From: Taibaiella chishuiensis
Lineage (GTDB): Bacteria; Bacteroidota; Bacteroidia; Chitinophagales; Chitinophagaceae
Direction of reading: 5' to 3'
DNA length: 64,000 nt
Assembly (NCBI RefSeq): GCF_003014535.1
Contig: NZ_PYGD01000001.1
Span: forward strand, 248,001 to 312,000
The notes beneath the pieces are model-generated. The model made no database searches and was not told where the DNA came from. It saw nothing but the letters and a program-made list of their open reading frames with translations. Both the position numbers and the translations under genes were made by a program. How positions within the stretch are numbered: the first letter of the stretch is position 1; each line of letters starts with the position of its first letter. Positions 52,785 through 61,210 of this stretch are shown here, one piece after another.

Positions 52785-53717
52785 ATGCAAGCTTTTGCTA
52801 ACCGCTTACAAAAAGTAAACCGGCACATCGCCAAATGGGCTAAACGCCAGGGCATATCCTGTTACCGTATTTACGACCTGGATATGCCCGAGTTTCCCTT
52901 TTGTATCGACCGCTACGATGCCTGTGTGCACGTTGCCGAATACAAGGCCAATCACCGCATGCCGGACGAGGAGCATACGGCCTGGCTGGAGGAATGCATG
53001 AACGTTATCGCCTCGGTACTGGAAGTACCGGTTACGCATATCTACCTCAAGGAGCGCCGCCGCCTGTCGCGCCGCACCGAACAATACGAAAAAGTAGCTA
53101 CCGAAAGTAAAAAGATAACGGTACAGGAAGACGGGCTTCAGTTCCTGGTCAACCTGACCGACTACCTCGATACCGGCCTCTTCCTCGACCACCGGCCTTT
53201 ACGCAAGACCTTCAGGGCCGAAGCCGCCGGCAAATCGGTGCTCAACCTGTTTTCCTATACCGGCGCCTTCAGCGTATACGCGGCTGCCGGCGGGGCAGAG
53301 CAGGTTACCACCGTAGACCTGTCGAATACCTACCTGCAATGGGCCAGGGAAAATATGGACCTGAACGGGCTTATGGAAGGCGACAAACATACCTTTGTAC
53401 AAAGTGATGTGATGGACTTCCTGAAGCAAGCGCCCGCAGACACTTACGACCTGGTATTTGTAGACCCGCCCGCCTTTAGCAACAGCAAAAAAATGAAAGG
53501 GACCTGGGATACCCAGCGCGACCACCCGGCATTGCTCTACCTGCTGTTGAAAGCCGTAAAATCCGGCGGCATCGTCTATTTTTCCAATAACCTGCGCGAA
53601 TTCAGTCCCAGCTTCGATAAGCTGGCAGCAGCGTCGATCAAAGACATTTCGCTGCAGACCATACCCGAAGATTTCAGGAATAAAAAGATCCACCACTGCT
53701 ACCGGATCATTAAATAA
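52785..53717 (+). CDS. Class I SAM-dependent rRNA methyltransferase (RlmI/RlmK type)
   Basis: 310 residues, beginning 6 bases after the RicT-like stop codon. SAM-binding motif LNLFSYTGAFSVYAAAGGAE (two parts: LNLFSYTGAF and YAAAGGAE), acidic loop VTTVDLSNTYLQWAREN, and the catalytic VFVDPPAFSNSKKMKG. This is the YccW/RlmI-like layout, a family that methylates cytosine C5 or guanosine in rRNA, though the N-terminal PUA domain of E. coli RlmI is missing. Co-transcription with a RicT-like gene suggests a link to RNA or ribosome biology. Confidence 0.88.
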   Translation: MQAFANRLQKVNRHIAKWAKRQGISCYRIYDLDMPEFPFCIDRYDACVHVAEYKANHRMPDEEHTAWLEECMNVIASVLEVPVTHIYLKERRRLSRRTEQYEKVATESKKITVQEDGLQFLVNLTDYLDTGLFLDHRPLRKTFRAEAAGKSVLNLFSYTGAFSVYAAAGGAEQVTTVDLSNTYLQWARENMDLNGLMEGDKHTFVQSDVMDFLKQAPADTYDLVFVDPPAFSNSKKMKGTWDTQRDHPALLYLLLKAVKSGGIVYFSNNLREFSPSFDKLAAASIKDISLQTIPEDFRNKKIHHCYRIIK

Positions 53718-53723
53718 ACCGTA

Positions 53724-54059
53724 TTATATCAGCTTGGCGCCATTAGGCACCGGGCGCTCTACAGCCGTAAGCACTATGGCGCCGTTTTCGTCTTCGAAAC
53801 CGGTAACCAGGCATTGCGACATAAAATCGGCGATCTGTTTTTCGGGGAAATTGATCACGGCTACTACCTGCCTGCCCACCAGATCTTCGGGGGTATAATG
53901 GGTGGTGATCTGCGCACTGCTCATGCGGGTACCGTATGGACCAAAATCAACTTTTAGCTTATGTGCGGGCTTGCGGGCCTTGGGGAAGGGTAATACTTCT
54001 ATGATCGTTCCGACCCGGAGTTCTACTTTTTCAAAATCATGCCAACTTATCGTATCCAT
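53724..54059 (-). CDS. CsaA-like tRNA-binding protein
   Basis: 111 residues from the ATG at 54057-54059 (MDTISWHDFEKVELRVG). The whole protein is a single OB-fold tRNA-binding domain: VELRVGTIIEVLPFPKARKP, KLKVDFGPYGTRMSSAQI, GRQVVAVINFPEKQIADFMS. CsaA has chaperone-like and tRNA-binding activity in Bacillus. The N-terminal 24 extra codons open upstream are not coding. Its start overlaps the region upstream of the divergent amidohydrolase. Confidence 0.92.
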   Translation of the reverse strand: MDTISWHDFEKVELRVGTIIEVLPFPKARKPAHKLKVDFGPYGTRMSSAQITTHYTPEDLVGRQVVAVINFPEKQIADFMSQCLVTGFEDENGAIVLTAVERPVPNGAKLI

Positions 54060-54170
54060 AAAGTAAAGATAAGCAAGCGGCCGCAATCGCAAAAAAACAG
54101 GAGTCCCGCCCGCTTCTTTCCCGCAATACATTTTAGCTTAATTTGCAGCCAGCTAAAACAGAGATCTACC

Positions 54171-55334
54171 TTGAACTACTACAGCGCAACACAGATACAC
54201 GACGGCCGGCAATGGCTTCCCGAAGGCAGTATGATCGCCTTCGACGATGAAGGCGTATTCCGGCAAACCTATGCCGCGGGCAATGCGCCCGCCGGCGTAC
54301 AACCGGTACACTACGAGGGTATACTCTGCCCCGGTTTTGTAAATGCACACTGCCACCTCGAGCTGTCGCATATGAAAGGGGTAATCCCCGAAGGCGGCGG
54401 CCTGGTCAGCTTTCTGAAAAATGTGATGTTCCAGAGGAACAATTACGATGCCGCTGCCCGCGAAAAGGCTATACAACGGGCCATTGCAGAGAGCCGCAGT
54501 AATGGTATCGCAGCCGTAGGCGACATTTGTAACGGTACCGATATGCTGGCCTTCCGGCCGGGTTCGGGTATGCATATCCACAGCTTTATCGAGAGTATCG
54601 GGTTTAGCGAGACCAAGGCGCCGGAGCGCTTTGCCTATTCCGAACAGGTGTACCGGCAATATGCCAGCCAGGCTGCCACCACGCACCACCTGGCGCAGAG
54701 CATTGTGCCCCATGCGCCGTACTCGGTATCGCCGGCCATGTTTGCCCTGATCGACCGGTTCGAACCCCGATCCCTGATCGCAATCCATAACGAGGAAACA
54801 GAAGCGGAAAATGAGCTGTACCGGAGCAAGACCGGCCGGATGTTCGAGCTCTATGAAGCCCTGGGCATCGACCCCGGCTTTTTTGAGCCCAGTGGTAAAA
54901 GCTCGCTGCAGACCTACCTGCCACAACTCGCAGCCACACATCCGGTAATACTGGTACATAATACCTTTCTCGACGAAGCGGATATAAGCTACCTGCAGGT
55001 TGCAGCACGCGCTGTTTTCCTGTGCCTGTGCCCCAATGCCAACTGGTATATAGAACGGCGCCTGCCTGATATAACCCTGTTTGCCCAAAGCGGTCTGCCC
55101 ATATGCCTCGGTACCGACAGCCTGGCCTCCAACCATCAGCTAAGCATCTGGAGCGAAATACAAACGATACAGCAGCACTTCCCTGCAATACCGCTGGAAA
55201 CCCTGCTGCAATGGGGCACCCTGAACGGCGCACAGGCCCTGCAACTGGCCGATCGTATAGGCAGCCTGGAAACCGGTAAACAACCGGGCCTGGTGTATAT
55301 CGATGCGCAAAAAGAGCTGCACCCGCTCCTGTAA
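54171..55334 (+). CDS. Amidohydrolase family protein, probable TTG start
   Basis: 387 residues if translation starts at the TTG at 54171 (MNYYSATQIHDGRQW when read as start). The frame has no ATG between there and 54039, and the part before 54171 overlaps csaA on the other strand, so TTG is the best start. Metal-site motifs: FVNAHCHLELSHMKG, VPHAPYSVSP, IAIHNEETEAENELY, CLGTDSLASN. The family includes SsnA and chlorohydrolase-like enzymes and the aminofutalosine deaminases of menaquinone synthesis; the NAHCHLELSHMKG segment fits the latter best, but the assignment is inference. Confidence 0.85.
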   Translation: MNYYSATQIHDGRQWLPEGSMIAFDDEGVFRQTYAAGNAPAGVQPVHYEGILCPGFVNAHCHLELSHMKGVIPEGGGLVSFLKNVMFQRNNYDAAAREKAIQRAIAESRSNGIAAVGDICNGTDMLAFRPGSGMHIHSFIESIGFSETKAPERFAYSEQVYRQYASQAATTHHLAQSIVPHAPYSVSPAMFALIDRFEPRSLIAIHNEETEAENELYRSKTGRMFELYEALGIDPGFFEPSGKSSLQTYLPQLAATHPVILVHNTFLDEADISYLQVAARAVFLCLCPNANWYIERRLPDITLFAQSGLPICLGTDSLASNHQLSIWSEIQTIQQHFPAIPLETLLQWGTLNGAQALQLADRIGSLETGKQPGLVYIDAQKELHPLL

Positions 55335-55390
55335 GTACAAACCAGTTACAGGCAGCTGAAATAATAAATGCATAAAGCAAGCGTATTGCT

Positions 55391-55398
55391 TACTTTTG
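55391..55398 (+). promoter_or_regulatory. -7 promoter element of the ammonia-lyase gene
   Basis: TACTTTTG matches TAnnTTTG, 45 bases before the ATG at 55444. Confidence 0.45.
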
Positions 55399-55443
55399 CC
55401 CCGGTTTTAATCGTATTTACCCTAAATAACCGAATTCATTGCA

Positions 55444-57006
55444 ATGGCAACAATTGGCAATAAAATGCTGGAACTGGAAAGCCTCGAACAGATCGTACTG
55501 CAAAAGGCAAATATTGACCTCGACCAGCAGGCGGTAGCGGAAGTAGCGGCTTGTTTCGACTTTCTTACCGGCTTTTCGCAGGATAAGCTGATCTATGGCA
55601 TCAATACCGGATTTGGCCCCATGGCCCAGTACCGTATCGAGGACGAGGCCCGCATCCAGCTGCAGCTTAACCTCATCCGCAGCCACTGCAGCGGCATGGG
55701 CCAGCTGCTGAGCCCCCTGCAGACAAGGGCCACCATACTCGCCCGCCTCAACACCATGATGCGCGCTTACTCGGGCATCAATACCGAAGTGGTGCAACTG
55801 ATGAAAGACCTCCTTAATGCCGAAGCCTATCCCTGCATTTACCAGCATGGCGGCGTAGGCGCCAGCGGCGACCTGGTACAACTGGCGCACCTGGCGCTGG
55901 GTCTTATCGGCGAAGGTAATTTCCAGTTCAGGGGCGAGATCGTAAAAGCCCCGGTGGTATACGAAACCCTGCAACTGAAACCCATCCGTATCCATATCCG
56001 CGAGGGCCTGGCCATGCTCAACGGCACCTCCTCGATGACCGGTATCGGCGCTATTAATGTGATCCATGCCCGTAAGCTGCTTACCGGCCAGATCCTCTTT
56101 TCGCTGATGGTCAACGAAATTATGGAGGCTTACGACGATCATTTCTCCGAAGAGCTGAACGGGGTAAAGCTGCATAAAGGCCAGCAAACGGTGGCAGCGG
56201 CCATGCGCGCCATCTCGCATAAAAGCGGCCTGATGCGCAAGCGCCACGAGCACCTGTACGATAAAAAAGTGACCGAAAGCGTGCTGGAAGACAAGGTACA
56301 GGAGTACTACTCGCTGCGTTGCGTGCCACAGATACTGGGGCCGGTATACGATACGATCGAGTACAGCGCCCAGATCATTACCCAGGAATTGAACTCTGTA
56401 AACGATAATCCTGTTATTGACTATAAGAACGGCAATATCTTCCATGGCGGCAACTTCCATGGCGATTATGTGGCCCTCGAAATGGACAAACTGAAGATAG
56501 CGGTAACCAAACTGGGTATGCTTGCCGACCGGCAGCTGAATTTCCTGCTGAACCCGGCACTGAACAAAAAGCTGCCTGCCTTTATCAATGCAGGCGTACT
56601 GGGGCTTAACTTTGGGGTACAGGGTATGCAATACCCGGCGGTTTCCAATGTGGCCGAAAACCAGACCCTCAGCAACCCGACCTATATCCACAGCGTTCCA
56701 AACAATAACGACAACCAGGACATCGTAAGTATGGGCACCAATGCGGCCCTGCTTTGCGCCCGGGTAATCGAAAATACCTTCGAGATCCTGTCGGTACATG
56801 CCCTGGCCATTATCCAGGCCATCAGCTATAAACAGATCCAGGAACGCCTGTCGCCGGCTACCCGCTGGATGTTCGACGAGCTGAGCGCGCTTGCCCCGGC
56901 CTTCGTGGAAGACAGTCCCTCTTCCGAAAGACTGCAGCGCATTAAGCAATGGCTGATGGAAACCGAGGTAGGCGAAAAAATGAAAAAACTGCTGGGCTTC
57001 GAATAA
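55444..57006 (+). CDS. Aromatic amino acid ammonia-lyase (HAL/PAL/TAL family)
   Basis: 520 residues. The MIO prosthetic group is made from Ala-Ser-Gly in GGVGASGDLVQLAHLAL. Other motifs: IYGINTGFGPMAQYRI, NLIRSHCSGMG, KVQEYYSLRCVPQILGPV, NPVIDYKNGNIFHGGNFHGD, IPNNNDNQDIVSMG-like SVPNNNDNQDIVSMGTN. The sequence resembles, by memory, the tyrosine ammonia-lyase of Flavobacterium johnsoniae, which has the same GPMAQYRI and RSHxSG segments and feeds flexirubin-type pigment synthesis. Plain histidine ammonia-lyase remains possible. No hutU, hutI or hutG is nearby, which argues against histidine breakdown. A terminator follows at 57040-57067. Confidence 0.88.
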   Translation: MATIGNKMLELESLEQIVLQKANIDLDQQAVAEVAACFDFLTGFSQDKLIYGINTGFGPMAQYRIEDEARIQLQLNLIRSHCSGMGQLLSPLQTRATILARLNTMMRAYSGINTEVVQLMKDLLNAEAYPCIYQHGGVGASGDLVQLAHLALGLIGEGNFQFRGEIVKAPVVYETLQLKPIRIHIREGLAMLNGTSSMTGIGAINVIHARKLLTGQILFSLMVNEIMEAYDDHFSEELNGVKLHKGQQTVAAAMRAISHKSGLMRKRHEHLYDKKVTESVLEDKVQEYYSLRCVPQILGPVYDTIEYSAQIITQELNSVNDNPVIDYKNGNIFHGGNFHGDYVALEMDKLKIAVTKLGMLADRQLNFLLNPALNKKLPAFINAGVLGLNFGVQGMQYPAVSNVAENQTLSNPTYIHSVPNNNDNQDIVSMGTNAALLCARVIENTFEILSVHALAIIQAISYKQIQERLSPATRWMFDELSALAPAFVEDSPSSERLQRIKQWLMETEVGEKMKKLLGFE

Positions 57007-57039
57007 GCCGGCAATACGATAAAACAGCGCAACAGGAAG

Positions 57040-57073
57040 GGACAGGTATTGGATAACATGCCTGTCCTTTTTT
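57040..57073 (+). terminator. Terminator after the ammonia-lyase gene
   Basis: 10-bp stem (arms 57040-57049 and 57058-57067, one G-T pair) with a T tract. Confidence 0.7.
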
Positions 57074-57094
57074 GGAAACATCAATAACAACAAT

Positions 57095-58252
57095 ATGAAA
57101 GCACAGCAACTTGTTTTGGCCCTCGGCATGCTCCTGCTGGCAGCCTGCGGCGGCAACAAAGAAGAAAACGGGAATACGCCCAAAGTCCCCACAGCACTGA
57201 ACCCGGCCGATACGGTATTGCCGGCCCGGTTCTACAAGCGGCTGGAGGGCACCATTGCCGGCAAACCGGTAGTCATGCACCTGCAGCGCATCGGCGATGT
57301 ATACGATGCCATGTATTACTACCGCGACCAGGGCAAATGGCTGTTGCTTAATTATGAAAAAGACAGCAGCAACAATACCGACATCCGGTTTTCTGAAGTA
57401 GTTGCCCTCACCACCAACAGCGAACAGGATGCCAACCCGCCGCAACTGATCATGCGCTATGCAGGCGGCAGCTTTACCGGCAACTGGAAAAATAAAGAAG
57501 GCAAGACCTACCCGATCGATCTGAAAGAGAATTACCCGGCGGGCAGCTACCACTTTGCACCGCTCCTGTTTATCGATACAGCGGTAGCCTTTCCCGAAAA
57601 GACCAATAGTCCTGTAGCCCGCATCAGCGAATCGTTCCCGCTGGCAACCGGCGCCGGCGATACGGCCTGGATCAACAACCGCATTACCCGGTTGCTGGAT
57701 TTCGATACGACGCTCAGTATAGACCAGGCTGCGACCAAAGCACATACCAGTTACCTGAAGTCGTACCGCGAGGAAAGTAAAAAGATGGCGGGCGAAGAGG
57801 CGACCGCATTCCTGAATTATGAGCAGGGCCATACGGTAGCGATCCGGTATAATAAAAACGACCTGCTGCTGCTGGAGTCGCTGTACTATGCCTACGAAGG
57901 CGGCGCCCATGGCAACTATGGTACGGAAATGATCTGCTACGATGTAAAAAACAAAAAGGAAATAACGCTGGCAGACCTTGTAAAGGCCGACTCTGCAACA
58001 TTGCAGCCTATACTGGAAAAGCGTTTCCGCCAACAGGTAGGTCTTAAGCCAGGCGTATCGCTCAATACCGTATTGTTCGAAGAGCACCTGGCCACAACCG
58101 ATAATTTTTATTTTACCGAACAGGGCCTGGGCTTCGTATACAACCCCTACGAGATTGCATCCTATGCGCAGGGCACGATCCATGTATTTGTACCCTTCAG
58201 CGATCTGCAGCCTTATCTCAATAAAGAGCTGCTCAGCCGGATACAGCAGTAA
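57095..58252 (+). CDS. DUF3298/RsiV-like lipoprotein
   Basis: 385 residues. A lipoprotein signal with lipobox (LLLAACGGN) is followed by a first domain (about 45-165, strand-rich) and a second domain with the DUF4163/DUF3298 pattern (FLNYEQGHTVAIRYNKNDLL, YAYEGGAHGNYGTEMICYDVK, ITLADLVKADSATLQPILEK). RsiV uses such domains to bind lysozyme and control a sigma factor, but there is no adjacent sigma factor, so function is open. Confidence 0.85.
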   Translation: MKAQQLVLALGMLLLAACGGNKEENGNTPKVPTALNPADTVLPARFYKRLEGTIAGKPVVMHLQRIGDVYDAMYYYRDQGKWLLLNYEKDSSNNTDIRFSEVVALTTNSEQDANPPQLIMRYAGGSFTGNWKNKEGKTYPIDLKENYPAGSYHFAPLLFIDTAVAFPEKTNSPVARISESFPLATGAGDTAWINNRITRLLDFDTTLSIDQAATKAHTSYLKSYREESKKMAGEEATAFLNYEQGHTVAIRYNKNDLLLLESLYYAYEGGAHGNYGTEMICYDVKNKKEITLADLVKADSATLQPILEKRFRQQVGLKPGVSLNTVLFEEHLATTDNFYFTEQGLGFVYNPYEIASYAQGTIHVFVPFSDLQPYLNKELLSRIQQ

Positions 58253-58279
58253 CTCCCACAATTTTTTTCCACAACACGC

Positions 58280-58313
58280 AAAACCCCGGCCGGTATAAAC
58301 CGCCCGGGGTTTT
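58280..58313 (+). terminator. Terminator after the DUF3298 gene
   Basis: 10-bp perfect arms 58280-58289 and 58304-58313 with a 14-base loop and a T tract. Confidence 0.75.
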
Positions 58314-58355
58314 GAATTATGGCGTACCTTGTCGCCCGCATCATTTACCGGAAAT

Positions 58356-59327
58356 ATGAACGTAAGTTTCGAGGTTTTACAACAGGAGTTGGCAAGGGTT
58401 TTAATAAAAAACGGTTTCAGCGCCGAACGTGCAGCGATCTGCAGCCGCATATTTGCGGAAAACAGCCGCGATGGCGTTTATTCGCATGGGCTCAGCCGCT
58501 TTCCCACCTTTATCCGCCAGCTTAAGGGCGGCGAGATCGATCCGCAGGCCGAACCGGTATGCCTGCTGCAGCAGGGTGTAATCGAATACTGGGACGGGCA
58601 TAGGGCCCCGGGCATGTATGCCGCTACCATTGCTATGCGCAGGGCCATCGCCATTGCGCAGCAACAAGGTATGGGCGCCGTATCCCTGCGGGAAAGCAAC
58701 CACTGGATGCGTGGCGGCACCTATGGCCTGCTGGCGGCAGAAGCAGGCTGTATCGGTATTTGCGCCACCAATGCCATAGGCAGTATGCCGCCCTGGGGCA
58801 GCGTACAACCCCGGCTGGGCAATAACCCGCTTGTATTTGCCTTCCCGAGGGCAGGCGGCCCCGTGGTGCTCGACCTGGCCATGTCGCAATACTCTTATGG
58901 AAAAATGAACGAGTACCGCATGAAGGGCGAACAGCTCCCCTTCGATGCCGGGTACGATAGCGAAGGCCGGCTGACCAAAGATCCCTCCGCCATTATCGAC
59001 AACAAAAGGCCATTACCCATAGGATTGTGGAAAGGATCGGCGCTGGCCATGGTACTGGATATACTTACCGCCGCGCTCAGCATCGGCAACCCGGTATCGG
59101 CGATCAGCAAAACCGGTAAGGAGGGCGGCGTATCGCAGTTCTTCCTCGCTATAGATGCCAGGCATATGGACGCGGCTGTGCTCGAAGAGATCATTACCTA
59201 TACCAAAGGCGACGAAGGCGATAGGGTATTCTACCCCGGCGAACAGATGATGGCTACCCGCCTGCAGAATATGGAACAGGGCATACCCGTTAACCCGGAG
59301 ATCTGGCAAACCGTATGTGGTTTATAA
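58356..59327 (+). CDS. Ldh_2 family dehydrogenase (3-dehydro-L-gulonate 2-dehydrogenase-like)
   Basis: 323 residues from the ATG at 58356 (MNVSFEVLQQELARVL). Ldh_2 family motifs: SRDGVYSHGLSRFPTFI with the catalytic His, ESNHWMRGGTYGLLAAEAG, TNAIGSMPPWGS, LGNNPLVFAFPR, LPIGLWKGSALAMVLDIL, AIDARHMD. The pattern SNHWMRGGTYG is typical of YiaK-like 3-dehydro-L-gulonate dehydrogenases that use NADH to reduce 2-oxo acids; malate or ureidoglycolate relatives are less likely. No other sugar catabolic genes are nearby. Confidence 0.87.
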   Translation: MNVSFEVLQQELARVLIKNGFSAERAAICSRIFAENSRDGVYSHGLSRFPTFIRQLKGGEIDPQAEPVCLLQQGVIEYWDGHRAPGMYAATIAMRRAIAIAQQQGMGAVSLRESNHWMRGGTYGLLAAEAGCIGICATNAIGSMPPWGSVQPRLGNNPLVFAFPRAGGPVVLDLAMSQYSYGKMNEYRMKGEQLPFDAGYDSEGRLTKDPSAIIDNKRPLPIGLWKGSALAMVLDILTAALSIGNPVSAISKTGKEGGVSQFFLAIDARHMDAAVLEEIITYTKGDEGDRVFYPGEQMMATRLQNMEQGIPVNPEIWQTVCGL

Positions 59328-59336
59328 AACCGGGAG

Positions 59337-59382
59337 CCGGCCGTCTTTAACAGGGCATCTCTCGCCGGTTCAGGACGGCCGG
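59337..59382. terminator. Inverted repeat between convergent dehydrogenase and murI genes
   Basis: 9-bp perfect arms 59337-59345 and 59374-59382 with a 28-base loop; no strong T tract. Confidence 0.4.
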
Positions 59383-59384
59383 TA

Positions 59385-60209
59385 TTACAATTCGAGATGC
59401 ACATGACTGGCCCGCACCGCTTCGCCAAAGAAGCGGGTCGCATTTTCTTCGAAATCGGCGACCGAGTCGGTAGTAAAAAAACGCTTGGTACCGCCCTTGC
59501 TCACCCGGGTTTCCATTTCGGGATGGCGCTGCAGGTAAGCGGTAAGACTCTCGGCTACCAGGTTGCCTTGTCCCAGCAGGGTAATATCCTTATCGGGCAG
59601 GAACTTGCGGATCTTATCGGCCAGCAGGGGATAATGGGTACAGGCCAGCAATACGGTATCGATATCGTCTGACTGGGCAAAGAGCAGTTCGAGATCATGG
59701 CGGATGTAGTAGTCGATACCCTCGTCCTGGTAATCGCCGTTTTCGATAAAGGGCACCCACAGGGGGCATGCATGCTGGAACACTTCAATATCGGGATAAA
59801 AATTGCTGATCTCTTTCAGATAGGAGCCCGAATTGACCGTACCCCTTGTGCCCAGCACCCCTACCTTTTTGGTATGGGTATATTGTCCGACCACCTCTGC
59901 TGTAGGCCGGATCACACCCAGTACTCTTTTTTCCGAGTCGATACGGGGCAAGTCGATTTGCTGGATATTACGCAGGGCCTTGGCCGATGCGGTATTACAA
60001 GCCAGGATCACCAGCGGGCAACCCTGTTCGAAAAACCACTCCACGCACTGCAGGGTATACTCATAAACGGTTTCGAACGAACGGTTGCCATAAGGCGCGC
60101 GGGCATTGTCTCCCAGGTAGAGATAATCATACTGTGGCAGCTGGTCTGCTATGGAACGAAAGACGGTGAGACCGCCGTAACCGGAATCGAAAATACCTAT
60201 TGGCTGCAT
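59385..60209 (-). CDS. murI: Glutamate racemase
   Basis: 274 residues. Both catalytic Cys are present in LVILACNTASAKAL and TVLLACTHYPLL; substrate-binding GIFDSGYGGLTVFRSI and GDNARAPYGNRS; GTRGTVNSGSY. It converts L-Glu into D-Glu for peptidoglycan. It stands alone, convergent with the dehydrogenase gene. Confidence 0.97.
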   Translation of the reverse strand: MQPIGIFDSGYGGLTVFRSIADQLPQYDYLYLGDNARAPYGNRSFETVYEYTLQCVEWFFEQGCPLVILACNTASAKALRNIQQIDLPRIDSEKRVLGVIRPTAEVVGQYTHTKKVGVLGTRGTVNSGSYLKEISNFYPDIEVFQHACPLWVPFIENGDYQDEGIDYYIRHDLELLFAQSDDIDTVLLACTHYPLLADKIRKFLPDKDITLLGQGNLVAESLTAYLQRHPEMETRVSKGGTKRFFTTDSVADFEENATRFFGEAVRASHVHLEL

Positions 60210-60269
60210 AAGCGCTTCGTAACAATCTGTTTTTGAGCTTAAAGAAGATCGGCTAAGGTAGTTAAAAGA

Positions 60270-60309
60270 TTAAGGCTATCCACCCGCAACAGCGGGTAGA
60301 TAGCCTTAA
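60270..60309. terminator. Terminator after the TPR-like gene
   Basis: 18-bp stem with one mismatch (arms 60270-60287 and 60292-60309, loop AACA), ending in A/T tracts. It lies between two minus-strand genes. Confidence 0.8.
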
Positions 60310-60339
60310 AATAATCCTAACAAATGAATCTATGATGAA

Positions 60340-61002
60340 TTAGTCGTCTGTCTTACACATTTTTATATATTCTGCATTCACCTCTTTACCCCATGATGGC
60401 ATGGTAATATCATCGCCGGTTTCTTTGGCAAAATAACCATCCGCTTTTTCGAAATACTCGAGCGCATTTTTCTTACCGCCGCCAAACATTTTAGGGGTAT
60501 AGAACTTGCTGGTACCTTTCAGGAAATAGATCCTCGGGTTGGCCTCATTATCTTTCTTAGCGCTTTCCAGGTTGTCTTCGAAGATCTTGCCGTATTTCTT
60601 CCAGCGTTTTTGCGGGTCTACGCCTATACGGGCATTGGCAGCCATTGCGGTAAGCGCATAAATTTCAGATTGTTGCTGTTTATTGTTCTTATCGGATAAG
60701 GAAGCGGCAGTGCTTAACAGGTCGTCGGCTTCGTCGAGCAGGGCGTCTTTTTTAGCGGCGTCTTTCTCGTCATAGTTCAGCAGTATTTTACTCCAGGCGG
60801 CATAGTAGGCGGCCGACCATTCTGTATTGAATTTTTTGGCGATCAGGCCGAAACGGTTGCTTTGGTTCAACTTTTCCTGGGCGTCTTTGGTCTCGTTAAA
60901 AGCCTTATAAGTTGTTGCCAGGGTAGTTTTGTAATCCTGGGCAAATACGCCATAGGTCATACTTACCAGGAAAAGTGTTGCGAGTAAAATGCGTTTTTTC
61001 AT
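60340..61002 (-). CDS. Exported helical repeat protein
   Basis: 220 residues from the ATG at 61000-61002, signal peptide MKKRILLATLFLVSMTYGVFA. The rest is alpha-helical and Lys/Asp-rich with TPR-like spacing (YYAAWSKILLNYDEKDAAKK, EIYALTAMAANARIGVDP, ALEYFEKADGYFAKE). The type is common in Bacteroidota genomes next to TonB genes, but no function is known and no partner is evident here. Confidence 0.8.
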   Translation of the reverse strand: MKKRILLATLFLVSMTYGVFAQDYKTTLATTYKAFNETKDAQEKLNQSNRFGLIAKKFNTEWSAAYYAAWSKILLNYDEKDAAKKDALLDEADDLLSTAASLSDKNNKQQQSEIYALTAMAANARIGVDPQKRWKKYGKIFEDNLESAKKDNEANPRIYFLKGTSKFYTPKMFGGGKKNALEYFEKADGYFAKETGDDITMPSWGKEVNAEYIKMCKTDD

Positions 61003-61210
61003 AAACAGGATTGTTTTATTTTTAGAACACAAAGCTACGGGAAGATACTACGCTGCCCGCAAGCCGTTTCGGTAAAAGAGCGATAATTTTCGGCAGAAAG
61101 CCCTTTTTCTTTTGTAATAATTTTGTCATTCTTTCCGGGCGACCTTAAAATCTTCCTGCTTTTTTATTTCCTTTGCGGGCAATTTTAATAAAAGGCCGGA
61201 AGGCATAGTA

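Noticed and set aside
55417-57192. Minus-strand ORF of 591 codons opposite the ammonia-lyase
   Set aside because: Shadow of the conserved ammonia-lyase; no homology signature, and the translation lacks any folded-domain pattern.
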